Source: Aphidius gifuensis (Eukaryota; Arthropoda; Insecta; Hymenoptera; Braconidae). Taken from it: DNA of 64,000 bases. The number at the start of each line of letters is the position of its first letter. Position 1 is the stretch's first letter. Positions 1 through 12,157 of the stretch are shown here, one piece after another. The notes beneath the pieces are model-generated. The model had not been told where the DNA came from and searched no databases. It saw only the letters and a list, made by a program, of their open reading frames with translations. The stretch is taken from contig NC_057791.1 in assembly GCF_014905175.1 (NCBI RefSeq), forward strand, positions 21,056,537-21,120,536. The letters run 5' to 3'. The position numbers and the translations under genes were made by a program.

Positions 1-814
1 TCAATCACCAAAAATAAAGAAAGAAAAAAAAAAAAAATGGAATAAAACACTCGATGTTTTCTAGACAAAAAACTTGATTTTTAATTTTGTAATTTAACAG
101 CTAATAAGACTGAAGACAGACACAATTTCGCAGTAAAGAAAATAACAAGCAAACTTAAAATTCAATTAATTATTTATTATAATAATAAATTGAAAAAAAA
201 ATATATATTTAATTTATAAAATATTCCCTTGGCTTGTTAAACATCAAACATAATTTTTCATCGATATTGAATAAAATTAAAAACACAAAGCTAAACAATG
301 GACAATTTTTTTAAATGATAATATTTTGATTGATTAATTTGTTATGATTAAATTAGTAATAAACACAAAAACAGTGATACACACACACACACTGTTTTTA
401 TAATTTTATTTTTTTAATTGTTAATTAGCACACTTATACTTAAATATTATTTACACAATAATTTACATAAAAATAAATGGTTAATTATTAGTTTTTGTAT
501 ATATAAAAATGATTAAAATGTTGTGTATATATCATTGTCATTTAATATAATGCTAAAAGCAATAAATAATTTAATCCAATTTAGTTTCATGCAAGTATGT
601 TAATAATAGGCACATTTTACATGAAAAAAAAAAAAGGAAAAGAAAGTTTTTTTTTATTTATTATAAATATCCAGATTGTATATGTAAAATTAAATTAACT
701 CAAGGATTAATGAGTCAAAGCAGAAGACAATTTCATCATGGAAAATATTGATGAAAAAATTTATAAAAAAATAAAAAACTTTGGTTAAATAAATAATTAT
801 AATATTATGTATTT
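1..814. other. 3' flank of the NHE gene, AT-rich
   Basis: This is the downstream flank and probable 3' UTR of the minus-strand exchanger gene. It is dominated by A/T runs, with a short (AC)n tract near 379-394. I see no open reading frame or RNA gene. Confidence 0.6.
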
Positions 815-3800
815 TTATCTTCTATTTAGATTTAGGATGACATAGGGTTCATTAGGATTATTTGAGTTAACACTGTTGTTAGATTGGTAGCATGGATTAA
901 CAGTGTAATTTAAATTTTGTTGATGATAACTCACCGGTTCGACATTAATATTCCATCCCATATCTTGAGCTTCAAGACACAGATCAGAATCAGAATCAGG
1001 TCTTCTTGTAATATCCTCCTTTAACATATTTAAATAATTTCATAATTCTATTTAAATAATTTATTATCAATAATTTTAATAAATGATTCTTTTGGTTTTT
1101 AAATATAGAAATTTACCTGAGATAATTGTTGTGTTGTTGTTAAAATTCTGGCAAGTGGTGTACAACAAACTGGCAGTGTCTCAAGAAGTGTTGGTCTTGA
1201 GTGTGTAAGAAGTGGCTTCATATATTTACCATCAAAATCACCCCAAATACGTGCAAGAAATGCTTTTTCATTTGTTTTTCTTGTTGTATTTTCACCTGAT
1301 ACTGAACCATCTCCAATTGAATTGTACTGTTGAAAAATTATAAATTTACATCAATATTGTCAAATTAATTACATAAATTATTATTTTTATTATTTAAAAC
1401 CAAGTGTTCTTATTTTAATTTTTATGTTTGTGTGTATGTTAAAACATGCATAATTAATTTAAAATTAAAAAGCAACTTGCAAATTAAATTAAATATTGAA
1501 AATTAAAATAAATTAATAACAAAGCAACTTAAGATTTTAAAGAGTTTTAAAAATAAATAAATAGAAAAGCAGTTCCCAAATGTACCAATTAATTAAGATT
1601 AATAAAAATGTTTTTTTTTTTTATAATAAAAAACTGTTTTACTTGCACCACAATTTTTTTTTTTTAATTATAACAAATGATAAATGACAAACTGTGTGGA
1701 AAAAATGTAAACAAAGCAACTATTAAATATATTTTAATAATTATTACAAAAAAATTTAAAGCAATGGATTCGAAATGAAAAAAAAACCTACCGGGGGATT
1801 ATTTTGCTCCCGTCGATTCTCCAGATTTCCAATGCCACCTTCGCCACTTGACTAAACAATTTTTATATTTTTCATTAGACATAATATTAATATAAGTAAC
1901 TCTTTAATTTGTCATCTATTATTATTATATTTTTAATCAAAAATAAATAAAAAATAAACGCTGATGGCATTATCTAAAAATTTTTCATTATAAATTTAAG
2001 AAATTTAATTGCATTAATAATAGTTTTAATCATGCTTTAATAATCATAGCAATTAGTTAATTATTTAAGTGCATTGCATAATGCAATATTGTGAATTAAT
2101 TTATTAAATTAATTGTGATGTTATGTAATTAATAATAATTATTATTACGCACCCCACTGGTGTCAATAGAACTGTACACCTGTTTACGTAGTAAGCATGG
2201 TACAAATCGGGCAAAATAATAAAATTACAAAATTATATTTAAAAAAATAAAAAGCAAAAAACATCAATAGACTTTTTGTCTATTTTGTTTGTTTGATATT
2301 TTTTTTTTAAATTTATAAAAAATAATACAAGATTAAACTAAAAAGATTAGCAATTTTTACTTTGTAAAATTATAATAATTTAAATGTCAAAAAAAAATAA
2401 TAAATAAATAAAATAAATTTTGTAATTGTTTTCAGGTATTTTTAAAAACTTACACTTCTTACAGCAGTATGAGAAAGTCCCTCAACTTCTTCATCAACAC
2501 CAACACTTGAATAATAAAAACAAATTAGATATAAATTAAATTTTATAATTTAAATAATAAAAAATAAAACTTACGGTATTTTAAACCAGCTGAGAAATTG
2601 TGTTGTTGCACCTCCTTGAAATATAACAGTCAGAATGACAATTAAACTTGTTGTTGTTAACATAGCTTGTCTAGCATCAGATACAGTATTTCTAATGGCC
2701 AGAGCAAAACTCATTGCACCACGTAAGCCAGCACAAAATAACATGTGTTGAAAATTCATTGGTATTTTTGGTTTTCTAGCAAGATTCATAAGAAATGATA
2801 ATGGATAAACATTTGCAGCACGTCCAATAAGTGCACATATAAAACCAGAAAATATAAAACCTGGATCAAAACGATGTTTTGGAAATGTAAACATTGACAC
2901 TCCAATATAACTGAATATAAAATTTTCAGCAAGAAAATTTAATAATTCAAATAATTGTTTTGTTCTTTGTCGTGAATCTGGACTCAAATTATTATATGTA
3001 TAATGAGCTTGACAAATACCACAAAATAAAACAGCAACAACACCTGATGAACAATAAAAAATATCAAGAATAAATATACCAACAAAGTTAAAGTTTTTTA
3101 ATTTTATAAATAATGATTTACCAGTGAGATCAGACGCTTCAGCAATGAGAAAAGTACTGTACGACATGAGAACAAATAGAGCAGATTCCAACAATGGAAA
3201 ATCACGTACTCTTGTAAATTTTGTTAACAATGCTGTGATACAACCCATTGTTGCACCGATAAATAATGAAAAACTAAATATACCAACGAAATCACTAACT
3301 GCTTGGAAGAATGCAACTGTCTCAAAACCACCTGAGCCAGTTTGATATCGAGTTCCATAATTTTGTATAGAACTAAAACAATAAATATATAACAATTATA
3401 ATATAAAAAATGAATATCAATGATAATATAATCAATAAATTTACCCGCTAAGTACAATGGCAATTGCATCATTCAATACACTTTCACCAAAGACAAGAGC
3501 ATATAGATTAACATCAACATGGAGATCATTAAATATTGATATTATTGTGAGTGGATCTGTTGGAGATATAAGTGCTCCAAAAAATAATGTATCCAAAAAT
3601 CCAAATTGGTCTGATAAATGTGGTATTAGTTGGATAAAACCATACATCAATGTACTGAAATAAATATATGTTTTGTACATTAACCTTGGCATTTTAATTT
3701 GTCATCAAATGTGCTAATTCATACTGTATAAAAAAAATAATTATTATACACTTACCCAATGACAAATGATGATATTGTTGTACCAACCAATGCAAAAAGC

Positions 3801-5090
3801 AATATTGCACCTAGATTACGAAAAAAATAACGCTGAAATTAAATAATAAAATAGATTATTAATTTTTCAATAAATAAATATATTGCTGTTGTTGTTGTTG
3901 TTAAAATAATAACAATTACTTACTCTTTTTAGACTGTAACCAGCGTGAAATATAATTGGTGGTAAAATAATATTGAAAAATATTTCTGGGTCAAATGTTG
4001 CCTGAGAAAAAAGATAAATAAATAGTTAAAAATAAAAATGTAGAATTTTATCAAAAAAGGAAACAAGACCTAGTTTCATTGATATCGAAGGTTCGTGTTT
4101 GCATTGAATACAAATTTTATAAATAAATTAACGAAAAAAATAAATAAATTACCTTCAGATCAATTTCACGATCTTCTCTGTAAATTTCTCCCTTAAAACT
4201 GTATGAAAATGTTTTATTTTTAATATTACCACCACCTTTGTCTTCAGGAAAACTCAGCCATAATGAATCTGGTGGTACTGATTGATTATATGAACTATCA
4301 TTTTTTTCTTGAACACGCATATGATGAATGGCACTGTCTGGTTTAAAGCCATATCGTATTATTGCACCAATTATAAGTCCTAAAAAATTATCAATAATAC
4401 ATTAATTCAACGCATATTATTATAATAAAATTATCATCATTATTTTTATTATCAAACCAGCCAGAAAGAAAGAGAGAGAGAAGAGGAAAAAATATCTTAA
4501 ATTTCACACTAAATGTGATAAAAAATTCTTGATAATAAAAATAAATTAATAAATTATTTTTTTTCTTTATTCAACTGTTGATTAGTCACTCGTATATTTG
4601 ATAAATATAATTATTATTTTAATTAACTGACAAACTAAAATTAAGAATAAAAAAAAAAAAAAATCAATATTTGACTAAAGTATTTATATTTTTTTTTCAT
4701 CAAATAAACAAGTTGAGCAATGAATTATTTGGCTTGTTAAATAAAATATATAGGTGTGTTTTATTATAAATATTTTTTATCTAAATAATAATTATAATAA
4801 TAATAGAAAATAATAAAAAAGTATAAAAATAATTATGACGAGTTACCATAGATAACAGCAAGCCCAGTTTCATGAAGAAAACGTAAACGTCGATGTTTAA
4901 ATGTCCAAATTGTTAATACAGTTAATATTAATAAAAATGTATAGAGCAATAAATTACGACAATCAAGACGATGTAATAATTGTGCTTTTGCATCAAGTTC
5001 AATATCTGATGCTGCGCCATCACAAATATTCACAATACAAAAAATTATTATAAATAAAAATAATACTGTTATTTTACCACGTAGCAGCAT
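815..5090 (-). CDS. Nhe3: Sodium/hydrogen exchanger, NHE6/7/9 (endosomal) type
   Basis: This is an organellar Na+(K+)/H+ antiporter of the SLC9A6/7/9 group, which alkalinises endosomes and Golgi by exchanging luminal protons for cations. Twelve exons (minus strand): 4847-5090, 4153-4379, 3924-4001, 3756-3832, 3445-3654, 3122-3372, 2575-3043, 2454-2505, 2153-2179, 1792-1851, 1117-1326, 815-1018. Together they give 2109 nt, or 702 residues. The N-terminus has a signal-like hydrophobic helix. Conserved blocks include FHETGLAVIYG-like (seen as FLHETGLAVIYG), LPPIIFHAGYSL, the transport-site GESVLNDAIAIVL, CGICQAHYTYNNLS, FLAENFIFSYIG and GLRGAMSFALAIRNT. The tail includes KPLLTHSRPTLLETLPVCC, typical of this subfamily. 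The stretch 3044-3121 is stop-free but has perfect splice sites and interrupts a conserved helix, so I treat it as an intron. The symbol follows the Drosophila orthologue as I remember it. The two smallest C-terminal exons (2153-2179 and 1792-1851) are the least certain. Confidence 0.92.
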
Positions 5091-5551
5091 TGTTTATTTA
5101 TTTTAATATGAACTTTATTTTATCCTTTTCTTTTAACAATGTTTTTTGTGTTAAAAAAATAATAATAATAGTTTAAAAAAAAAAAAAAAAAGAATTGTCA
5201 CGATAATTTGTGACGTAAAAAATCACAAACACCTGCCATTGGCAACCTGCGACAAGTGACAACTGAATGATAATCATCATGGTGTAATTGCAATTTATGT
5301 AATTTATATACGACGCCATTTTGAAAGCTTCTTTTTTACCGACAGTTAATGAAAGAAGCTGTCGTGACATCTCTCTTATGGTTTAGGAAAGATATAAAAA
5401 AATTGAAATCAGCTGACAATCTGACATCAATCAAGTGAAACACGTGGGATGAATGTTTGTTATTGTTTATACTTCAAAAACCAAAATTAAACTGAATTAA
5501 TCACAGCTTGATTATTGTGGATATTTTATTCTAATTTTAATTTTATGAAAT
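5091..5551. promoter_or_regulatory. Divergent promoter region, NHE (-) and F-box gene A (+)
   Basis: Between the divergent start codons lies the first copy of the F-box promoter cassette. It has an inverted repeat AGCTTCTTT (5326-5334) / AAAGAAGCT (5352-5360), an E-box CAGCTG (5410-5415) and an E-box CACGTG (5441-5446). The same order recurs upstream of copies B, C and D. The NHE 5' leader must also lie here, so the two genes may share the control region (inference). Confidence 0.6.
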
Positions 5552-7132
5552 ATGGAAGAGTTTAGAAAAAAACGTAAATTAGAATTAAAAAACACTTTTG
5601 TTAAAAAATACAAGTTTAAAAGTGAAATTTTAACATGTTACTTTAACGAAAAAAACAATGAGGTTAGTTGAATCAATAGTACAATTGTAGTAAAAACATG
5701 CTTGTAGATTAAATATTGAATTAGTGCTGTTAAATATAAATATTTATGATTTTTTTTAGATAGACTATCAGAGTCATGATTATTCATACGCCAAAAATAT
5801 AATAATTGACCATCTTAATGATGATTGTCTGGCTGAAATATTCATGTATGTTCCAGCATGTGAAAGACCAAAAATTGCATTGGGTATGCGATAATAAAAA
5901 TATCAATTAATTAATTAAAAAATTGATTTACTTATGATAATTAATATATTTATTTTTAGTCTGTCAAAAATGGAAAAGAGCCCTTGATACTTCTTGGAGT
6001 AATGTCAAAAAACTTGAACTCACTCACTGGGAATATGATGAGTATCCAACTTGTTTAAAGAAATATCCAACACTTGATGGACAATTGAGCTTTTTGAAAA
6101 CACTGATATATAAATGTGGTCGTTATTTAAAAAAATTAGACTTGACAGCTTATGGTCATTGTAACATATTGCCAGTTATTAATGAATATTGTCCCAACCT
6201 TGTGGAACTTCGATTGAGATTCACCTTCATTGACCATGTGTTATTATATAATGCATTTTCACGTCTGTCTAAGCTCAAAGTATTAGCAATTATATTTCAA
6301 AATTTCTATTATAAGTTTGTACCTCATATTTTAATCTACTCATTAAAAAATGTTGCTGATACATTGACTGATTTGATTCTGTTAAATTGGAAAGAAAAAG
6401 AGCAGGACTCCTGCCAATTTTCAGAAGAAACCATTTGTGTAAGTTTAACTTTATATCTTTATTACAAAAAAAAAAAAAAAATCAAAAATATTCTTTTTAT
6501 TTTTTACTTATTAATTGCGTTTACAGGTGATTCGTGAATTGAAGGCTTTGAAAAGAGTTGATATTAGTGGTATATTATCTACTCAAGATATTCACGAATA
6601 TCTGTATGATAAGATGTTAGTATATACTGTTCATGACGTTTACTTGCGCTCAGTTGAGACGAACCAGTTCACAAATATCAAGAAATTACGTTTGGATAAA
6701 TTGAAAACTACAGATGATGGTCTGTATACAATTGCCAATAACTTGAAGCAATTAACAGTTTTACACATACAGTGGAATGGTATAACTAATGTTGGTATTG
6801 CAACAATTTCAAAGATGAATTTAGTAATTCTTTCTTTTGCCGGCCCTAATAACGTTGTTGATTCTTCATCAATCATCTTGCTTAAAAACTTGTCGGCAGT
6901 AAATTTTTCATGCAGCAATAAAATTACTGATGATGCAGCCATGAAAGTTCTTGAAAATTCACCAGCGCTAAAAGAAATTTATCTTGTGGGAACAAGTGTA
7001 ACTGTTGAATTTTTCAAAAGAGCAGCAGAAATATCAAGCAATCGAAAAATACCTTTGCATATAGGTGTTTCATTCAAGTTTGATGAAAAAAAATATGAAT
7101 CGCCATATTTAACGATTAAGCAATATTGCTAA
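5552..7132 (+). CDS. F-box/LRR protein, copy A
   Basis: Probable substrate receptor of an SCF (Skp1-Cullin-F-box) ubiquitin ligase. Exons 5552-5662, 5760-5883, 5960-6438 and 6527-7132 give 1320 nt, 439 residues. Exon 1 codes a basic leader (MEEFRKKRKLELKN). The F-box occupies about residues 54-90 (HLNDDCLAEIFMYVPACERP, then VCQKWKR) and is split by a phase-1 intron. From about residue 100 to the end are irregular leucine-rich repeats of the FBXL type (e.g. CPNLVELRLRF, LKRVDISG, LTVLHIQWNGITNVGIATIS). Introns are 71-97 nt with clean GT/AG ends. The start is the first in-frame ATG after the promoter cassette and is conserved in B and D. No transmembrane segment or signal peptide is seen. Targets cannot be inferred. 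It is closest to copy C in intron 2. Confidence 0.88.
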
Positions 7133-7881
7133 CAACAGACTATTAATATAGTATATATAATGCTAGATTAATAAAATAATTGATTGTCAATTTTGAAATA
7201 TAACATGACAGTACATCAGGTAAATGTAACTATCATAGATTTAAGAAAAAAAGAAATTTATAATGACTGTTTTCAATTAAAACATAATAGAGTCAAATAT
7301 AATATCGTACTGATTGTAATTTTATTTAACAAATAAAAAGGTTATTGACATCTGACAAGTACTAAATTTATTTTAATTTTTAAGAGAAAAATTTTAAATA
7401 CAAAAGATAATGTCATTTTAATTTTCATACCTATATAAATTATTAACCAATAATAATATATTTTTTTATTTATATTGTTACAATATTAATAATTAATAAC
7501 TTCAATTGAATTTAAAGTTTGAGACAAAAACAGGGTATTTTTTTCACTTTTTAATTATAAAAAAATTTTATTTACATTGAAAGAAAAATTAAACATTCAA
7601 TCAATTATTTTGAAAGCTTCTTTTTTACTGACAGTCAATGAAAGAAGCTGTTGCATGACATCTCTCTTCACTTAGGGTTTAGAGAAGTTTAGGAAAGATA
7701 AAAAAAAAAAAAAAAGGAAATCAGCTGACATCAATCAACAGAAACACGTGGGTACTGGGATGAATGTTTGTTTGTTGTTGGTTATTGCAAAAACCAAAAT
7801 TCAAATTTGAATGAATCAGACTCAATTAAACCAAAACTTGATTATAGTGGAAATTTTATTTTAATTTTAATTTCATGAAAT
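7133..7881 (+). promoter_or_regulatory. Spacer A-B with promoter cassette of copy B
   Basis: The 3' flank of gene A has an AATAAA signal within about 45 nt of the stop. It is followed by the conserved upstream block: inverted repeat 7615-7623/7641-7649, CAGCTG 7722-7727 and CACGTG 7745-7750. A second conserved string, GGATGAATGTTTGTT, follows the CACGTG box. Confidence 0.7.
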
Positions 7882-9442
7882 ATGGAAGAGTTTACAAAAA
7901 AACGTAAATTAGAATTAAAAAACACTTTTGTTGAAAAATACAAGTTTAAAAGTGAAATTGACGAAAAAAACAATGAGGTTAGTTGAAAATACAGTTGTAG
8001 TAAAAAACATGCTTGTAGATTAATTATTAAATTAGTGCTGTTAAATATAAATATTTATGATTTTTTTTAGATAGACTATCAGATTCATGATTATTCATAC
8101 GCCAAAAATATAATAATTGACCATCTTAATGATGATTGTCTGGCTGAAATATTCATGTATGTGCCAGTATGTGAAAGACAAAAAATTGCATTGGGTATGA
8201 TAATTACAATATCAATTAAAATTGATTAAACGAATTACTTAGTAATAATAATTATATTTATTTTTTAGTGTGTCAAAAATGGAAAAGAGTCCTTGATTCT
8301 TGCGGTAATGTCAAAAAACTTGAACTAACTCATTGGGAATATGATGAGGATTCATCTTGTTTAAAGAATTATCCAACACTCGATGGACAATTTACTTTTT
8401 TAAAATCATTGATATATAAATGTGGTCGTTATTTAACAAAATTAGACTTGACAGCTTATCGTCATTGTAACATTGTGCCAGTTATTAATGAATGTTGTCC
8501 AAACCTTATGGAACTTCGATTGAGATTCACCTTCATTGACGATGTGTTATTATATAATGCATTTTCACGTCTATCTAAGCTCAAAGTATTAGCAATTATA
8601 TTTCAAGACATTAATGATGAATTTATACCTCTTAATCTAATCTATTCATTAAGAAACGTTGCTGATACATTGACTGATCTGGTTCTGTTAAGCTGGAAAA
8701 AAAAAGAGTGTGGCTACTGTATTTTTCCAGAAGAAACTGATTGTGTAAGTTAAACTTTATATCTATATTACCAAAAAAAAAATATTATTTTTATTAATTT
8801 TACTTGTAATAATTGCGTTTGCAGGTGATTCGTGAATCAAAGGTCCTGAAAAGAGTTGATATTAGTGGTATAATACTTTCCACAGATCTTCAAATCTATC
8901 TGTATCATGAGATGTCACTATTCTCTAATCATGATGTTTTTTTTCACTCAGCTGGGACGGTTCCGTTTGAAAATATCAAGGAATTACGTTTGGATAAATT
9001 AAAAATTTCAGATTATGGTCTGTATACTATTGCCAATAACTTGGAGCATTTAACAATGTTACACATGTCTTGGAGAAATATAACTAATGTTGGTATTGCA
9101 ACAATTTCAAAGATGAAATTAAAAATTCTTTCTTTTGTCGGCCCTAATACTACTATTGATATTTCATCAATCATCTTGATCAAAAACCTTTTGACAATAA
9201 GTTTTACACACAGCAATAAAATTACTGACGATTGGGCCATAAAAATTCTTGAAAATTTACCAAAGCTGGAACGGTTTTTCGTTATGGACACAAGTGTAAC
9301 TGTTGAATTTCTAAAAAAAGCAGCAGAAATATCAAGCAATCGAAAAATACCTTTGCATATTGGTGTTACATTAAAGTGTGATATAAAACAATATGAATCG
9401 TCATATTTAACGATTGAGCATTTTACAGACTATAGTATATAA
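7882..9442 (+). CDS. F-box/LRR protein, copy B
   Basis: Paralogue of copy A. Exons 7882-7977, 8071-8194, 8269-8744 and 8825-9442 give 1314 nt, 437 residues. Exon 1 is 15 nt shorter than in A, C and D: the part coding ILTCYFN is deleted in frame. The F-box is intact (DHLNDDCLAEIFMYVPVCER) and the LRR region is complete. Introns 1 and 2 closely match copy D rather than A or C. The last exon is the most divergent of the four, for instance in exposed positions around residues 235-330, while the leucine framework is kept. Role as for copy A: presumed SCF substrate receptor. Confidence 0.87.
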
Positions 9443-10573
9443 TGCTAGATTAATAAAATAATTAATTTTCAATTTCAAAATATAACATGAAAGTACATCA
9501 AGTAAATGTAACTATCATAGATTTAAGAAAAGAAGAAATTTATAATGACTGTTTTCAATTAAAATATAATAGAGTCAAATGTAATATCATACTGACTTTA
9601 ATTTTATTTAAAAAATAAAAGGTTATTGACAAGTACTAAATTTATTTCAATTTTTAAGAAAAATATTTAAAAAAAATAAGAAAACAAGGTTTGATCATTG
9701 TGACTAGGGAATGGTGATCAAAAAAATTAGGAAATTAAAGTAGGATATAATTCTTGAAGAGAGTTTGATCTTCCAGTGCAATGCAATTAAATTTTTATCA
9801 TATAAAATTTATTAGTTTTGATGGTATTTAGGATAACTGGAAATAAAATTAAAATACTAATTCGATTTAGTATCAACTTGGTGACACAATAAAGATCATC
9901 ATTGAAATACATAAATATAAATTTGTCAAATAAATATGAATATTTTTATAGTCATGATTTTTATGCAGTTATAATATTTATTTATATAGATTTTTTGTTG
10001 TTTATTTTTTTGCTTCGGAAAATTATTAATATTTTTCTAGTTTTTTTTTTTCAATTTAAATTATAATAGAATAATAACAAATTATAAGACATTATTTTCT
10101 TTTTTTTTTTTAACTTTAAATTTACTGATCGATAACATGAATTATCATTTAATATATTTTTTTATTTATATTGTTACAATATTATTAATTAATAACTTCA
10201 ATTGAATTTAAAGTTTGAGACAAAAACAGGGTATTTTTTTCACTTTTTAATTATAAAAAAATTTTATTTACATTGAAAGAAAAATTAAACATTCAATCAA
10301 TTATTTTGAAAGCTTTTTTTTTTACTGACAGTCAATGAAAGAAGCTGTTGCATGACATCTCTCTTCACTTAGGGTTTAGAGAAGTTTAGGAAAGATAAAA
10401 AAAAAAAAAAAGGAAATCAGCTGACATCAATCAACAGAAACACGTGGGTACTGGGATGAATGTTTGTTGTTGGTTATTGCAAAAACCAAAATTTAAATTT
10501 GAATGAATCAGACTCAATTAAACCAAAACTTGATTATAGTGGATATTTTATTTTAATTTTAATTTCATGAAAT
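9443..10573 (+). promoter_or_regulatory. Spacer B-C with promoter cassette of copy C
   Basis: The 3' flank of B is followed by a B-specific stretch (about 9660-9780), the shared downstream block, and the cassette with CAGCTG 10418-10423 and CACGTG 10441-10446. The left arm of the inverted repeat has decayed (AGCTTTTTTT), so the hairpin is not strictly required in every copy. Confidence 0.65.
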
Positions 10574-12157
10574 ATGAAAGAGTTTACAAAAAAAAGTAAA
10601 TTAGAATTAAAAAACACTTTTGTTGAAAAATACAAGTTTAAAAGTGAAATTTCAACATGTTACTTTAACGAAAAAAACAATGAGGTTAGTTGAAAATACA
10701 GTTGTAGTAAAAAACATGCTTGTAGATTAATTATTAAATTAGTGCTGTTAAATATAAATATTTATGATTTTTTTTAGATAGACTATCAGATTCATGATTA
10801 TTCATACGCCAAAAATATAATAATTGACCATCTCAATGATGATTGTCTGGCTGAAATATTCATGTATGTGCCAGCATGTGAAAGACCAAAAATTGCATTG
10901 GGTATGCGATAATAAAAATATCAATTAATTAATTAAAAAATTGATTCACTTATGATAATTAATATATTTATTTTTAGTATGTCAAAAATGGAAAGGAGCC
11001 CTTGATCATTCTTGGAGTAATGTCAAAAAACTTGAACTCACTTACTGGGAATATGATGAGTATCCAACTTGTTTAAAGAAATATCCAACACTCGATGGAC
11101 AATTTACTTTTTTGAAAACACTGATATATAAATGTGGTCGTTATTTAACAAAATTAGACTTGACAGCTTATAGTCATTGTAACATAGTGCCAGTTATTAA
11201 TGAATATTGTCCAAACCTTGTGGAACTTCGATTGAGATTCACCTCCATTGACCGTGTGATATTATATGATGCATTTTCACGTCTATGCAAGCTTAAAGTA
11301 TTAGCAATTATATTTCAAAATTTCAATGATAAATTTGTACCTCATATTTTAATCTACTCATTAAAAAACGTTGCTGATACATTGACTGATTTGATTCTGT
11401 TAAATTGGAAAGAAAAAGAGCGTGACTCCTGCCAATTTTCAGAAGAAACCATTTGTGTAAGTTACACTAAATAAATATCTATATTACAAAAAAAAAAAAA
11501 ATTCAAAAATATTCTTTTACTTATTAATTGCGTTTGCAGGTGATTCGTGAATTGAAAGCTCTGAAAAGAGTTGATATTAGTGGTATAATACCTACCAAAG
11601 ATCTTCACGAATATCTGTATGATAAGATGTTAGTATATGCTGATCATGACGGTTACTTGCGCTTAGTTCAGACGTTTCAGTTCGAAAATATGCAAAATAT
11701 CACGCAATTACATTTGCTTGAATTGAAAATTACAGATGATGGTCTATATACTATTGCCAATAGCTTGAAGCAATTAACAAAGTTATACATGTATTGGAAT
11801 GATATAACTAATGTTGGTATTGTAACGATTTCAAAGATGAATGTAAAAATTCTTTTTTTTTTCGGCCATAATACCACTATTGATTCTTCATCAATCATCT
11901 TTCTGAAAAACCTGAGGATAATAAGTTTTGAATTCAACAATAAAATTAATGACGATTTAGCCATTGAAGTTCTGAAAAATTCACCAGAGCTGGAAAAAAT
12001 TTTTTTTGTGGGGACAAGTGTAACTGTTGAATTTCTCAAAAAAGCAGCAGAAATATCAAACAATCGAAAAATACCTTTGTATATACTTGTTACATTAAAG
12101 TGTGATAAAAAAAAAATAGAATTGCCATATCTAACAATTGATCAATATAGCATATAA
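10574..12157 (+). CDS. F-box/LRR protein, copy C
   Basis: Third array member. Exons 10574-10684, 10778-10901, 10978-11456 and 11540-12157 give 1332 nt, 443 residues. The start context changed from ATGGAAGAG to ATGAAAGAG (MKEFTKKSK). The F-box is intact (HLNDDCLAEIFMYVPACERP). The LRR region carries a small insertion relative to A around the FENMQNITQLHLLELK stretch, shared only with D. Intron 2 differs from that of A by about one base. Stop and AATAAA spacing are as in the other copies. Presumed SCF substrate receptor. Confidence 0.88.

Noticed and set aside
6640..6942. Minus-strand ORFs opposite the LRR exons (also near 9013-9339, 11677-12063 and 14297-14683)
   Set aside because: They mirror the spliced LRR exons, recur only because the exons are duplicated, and have no splice or start support.
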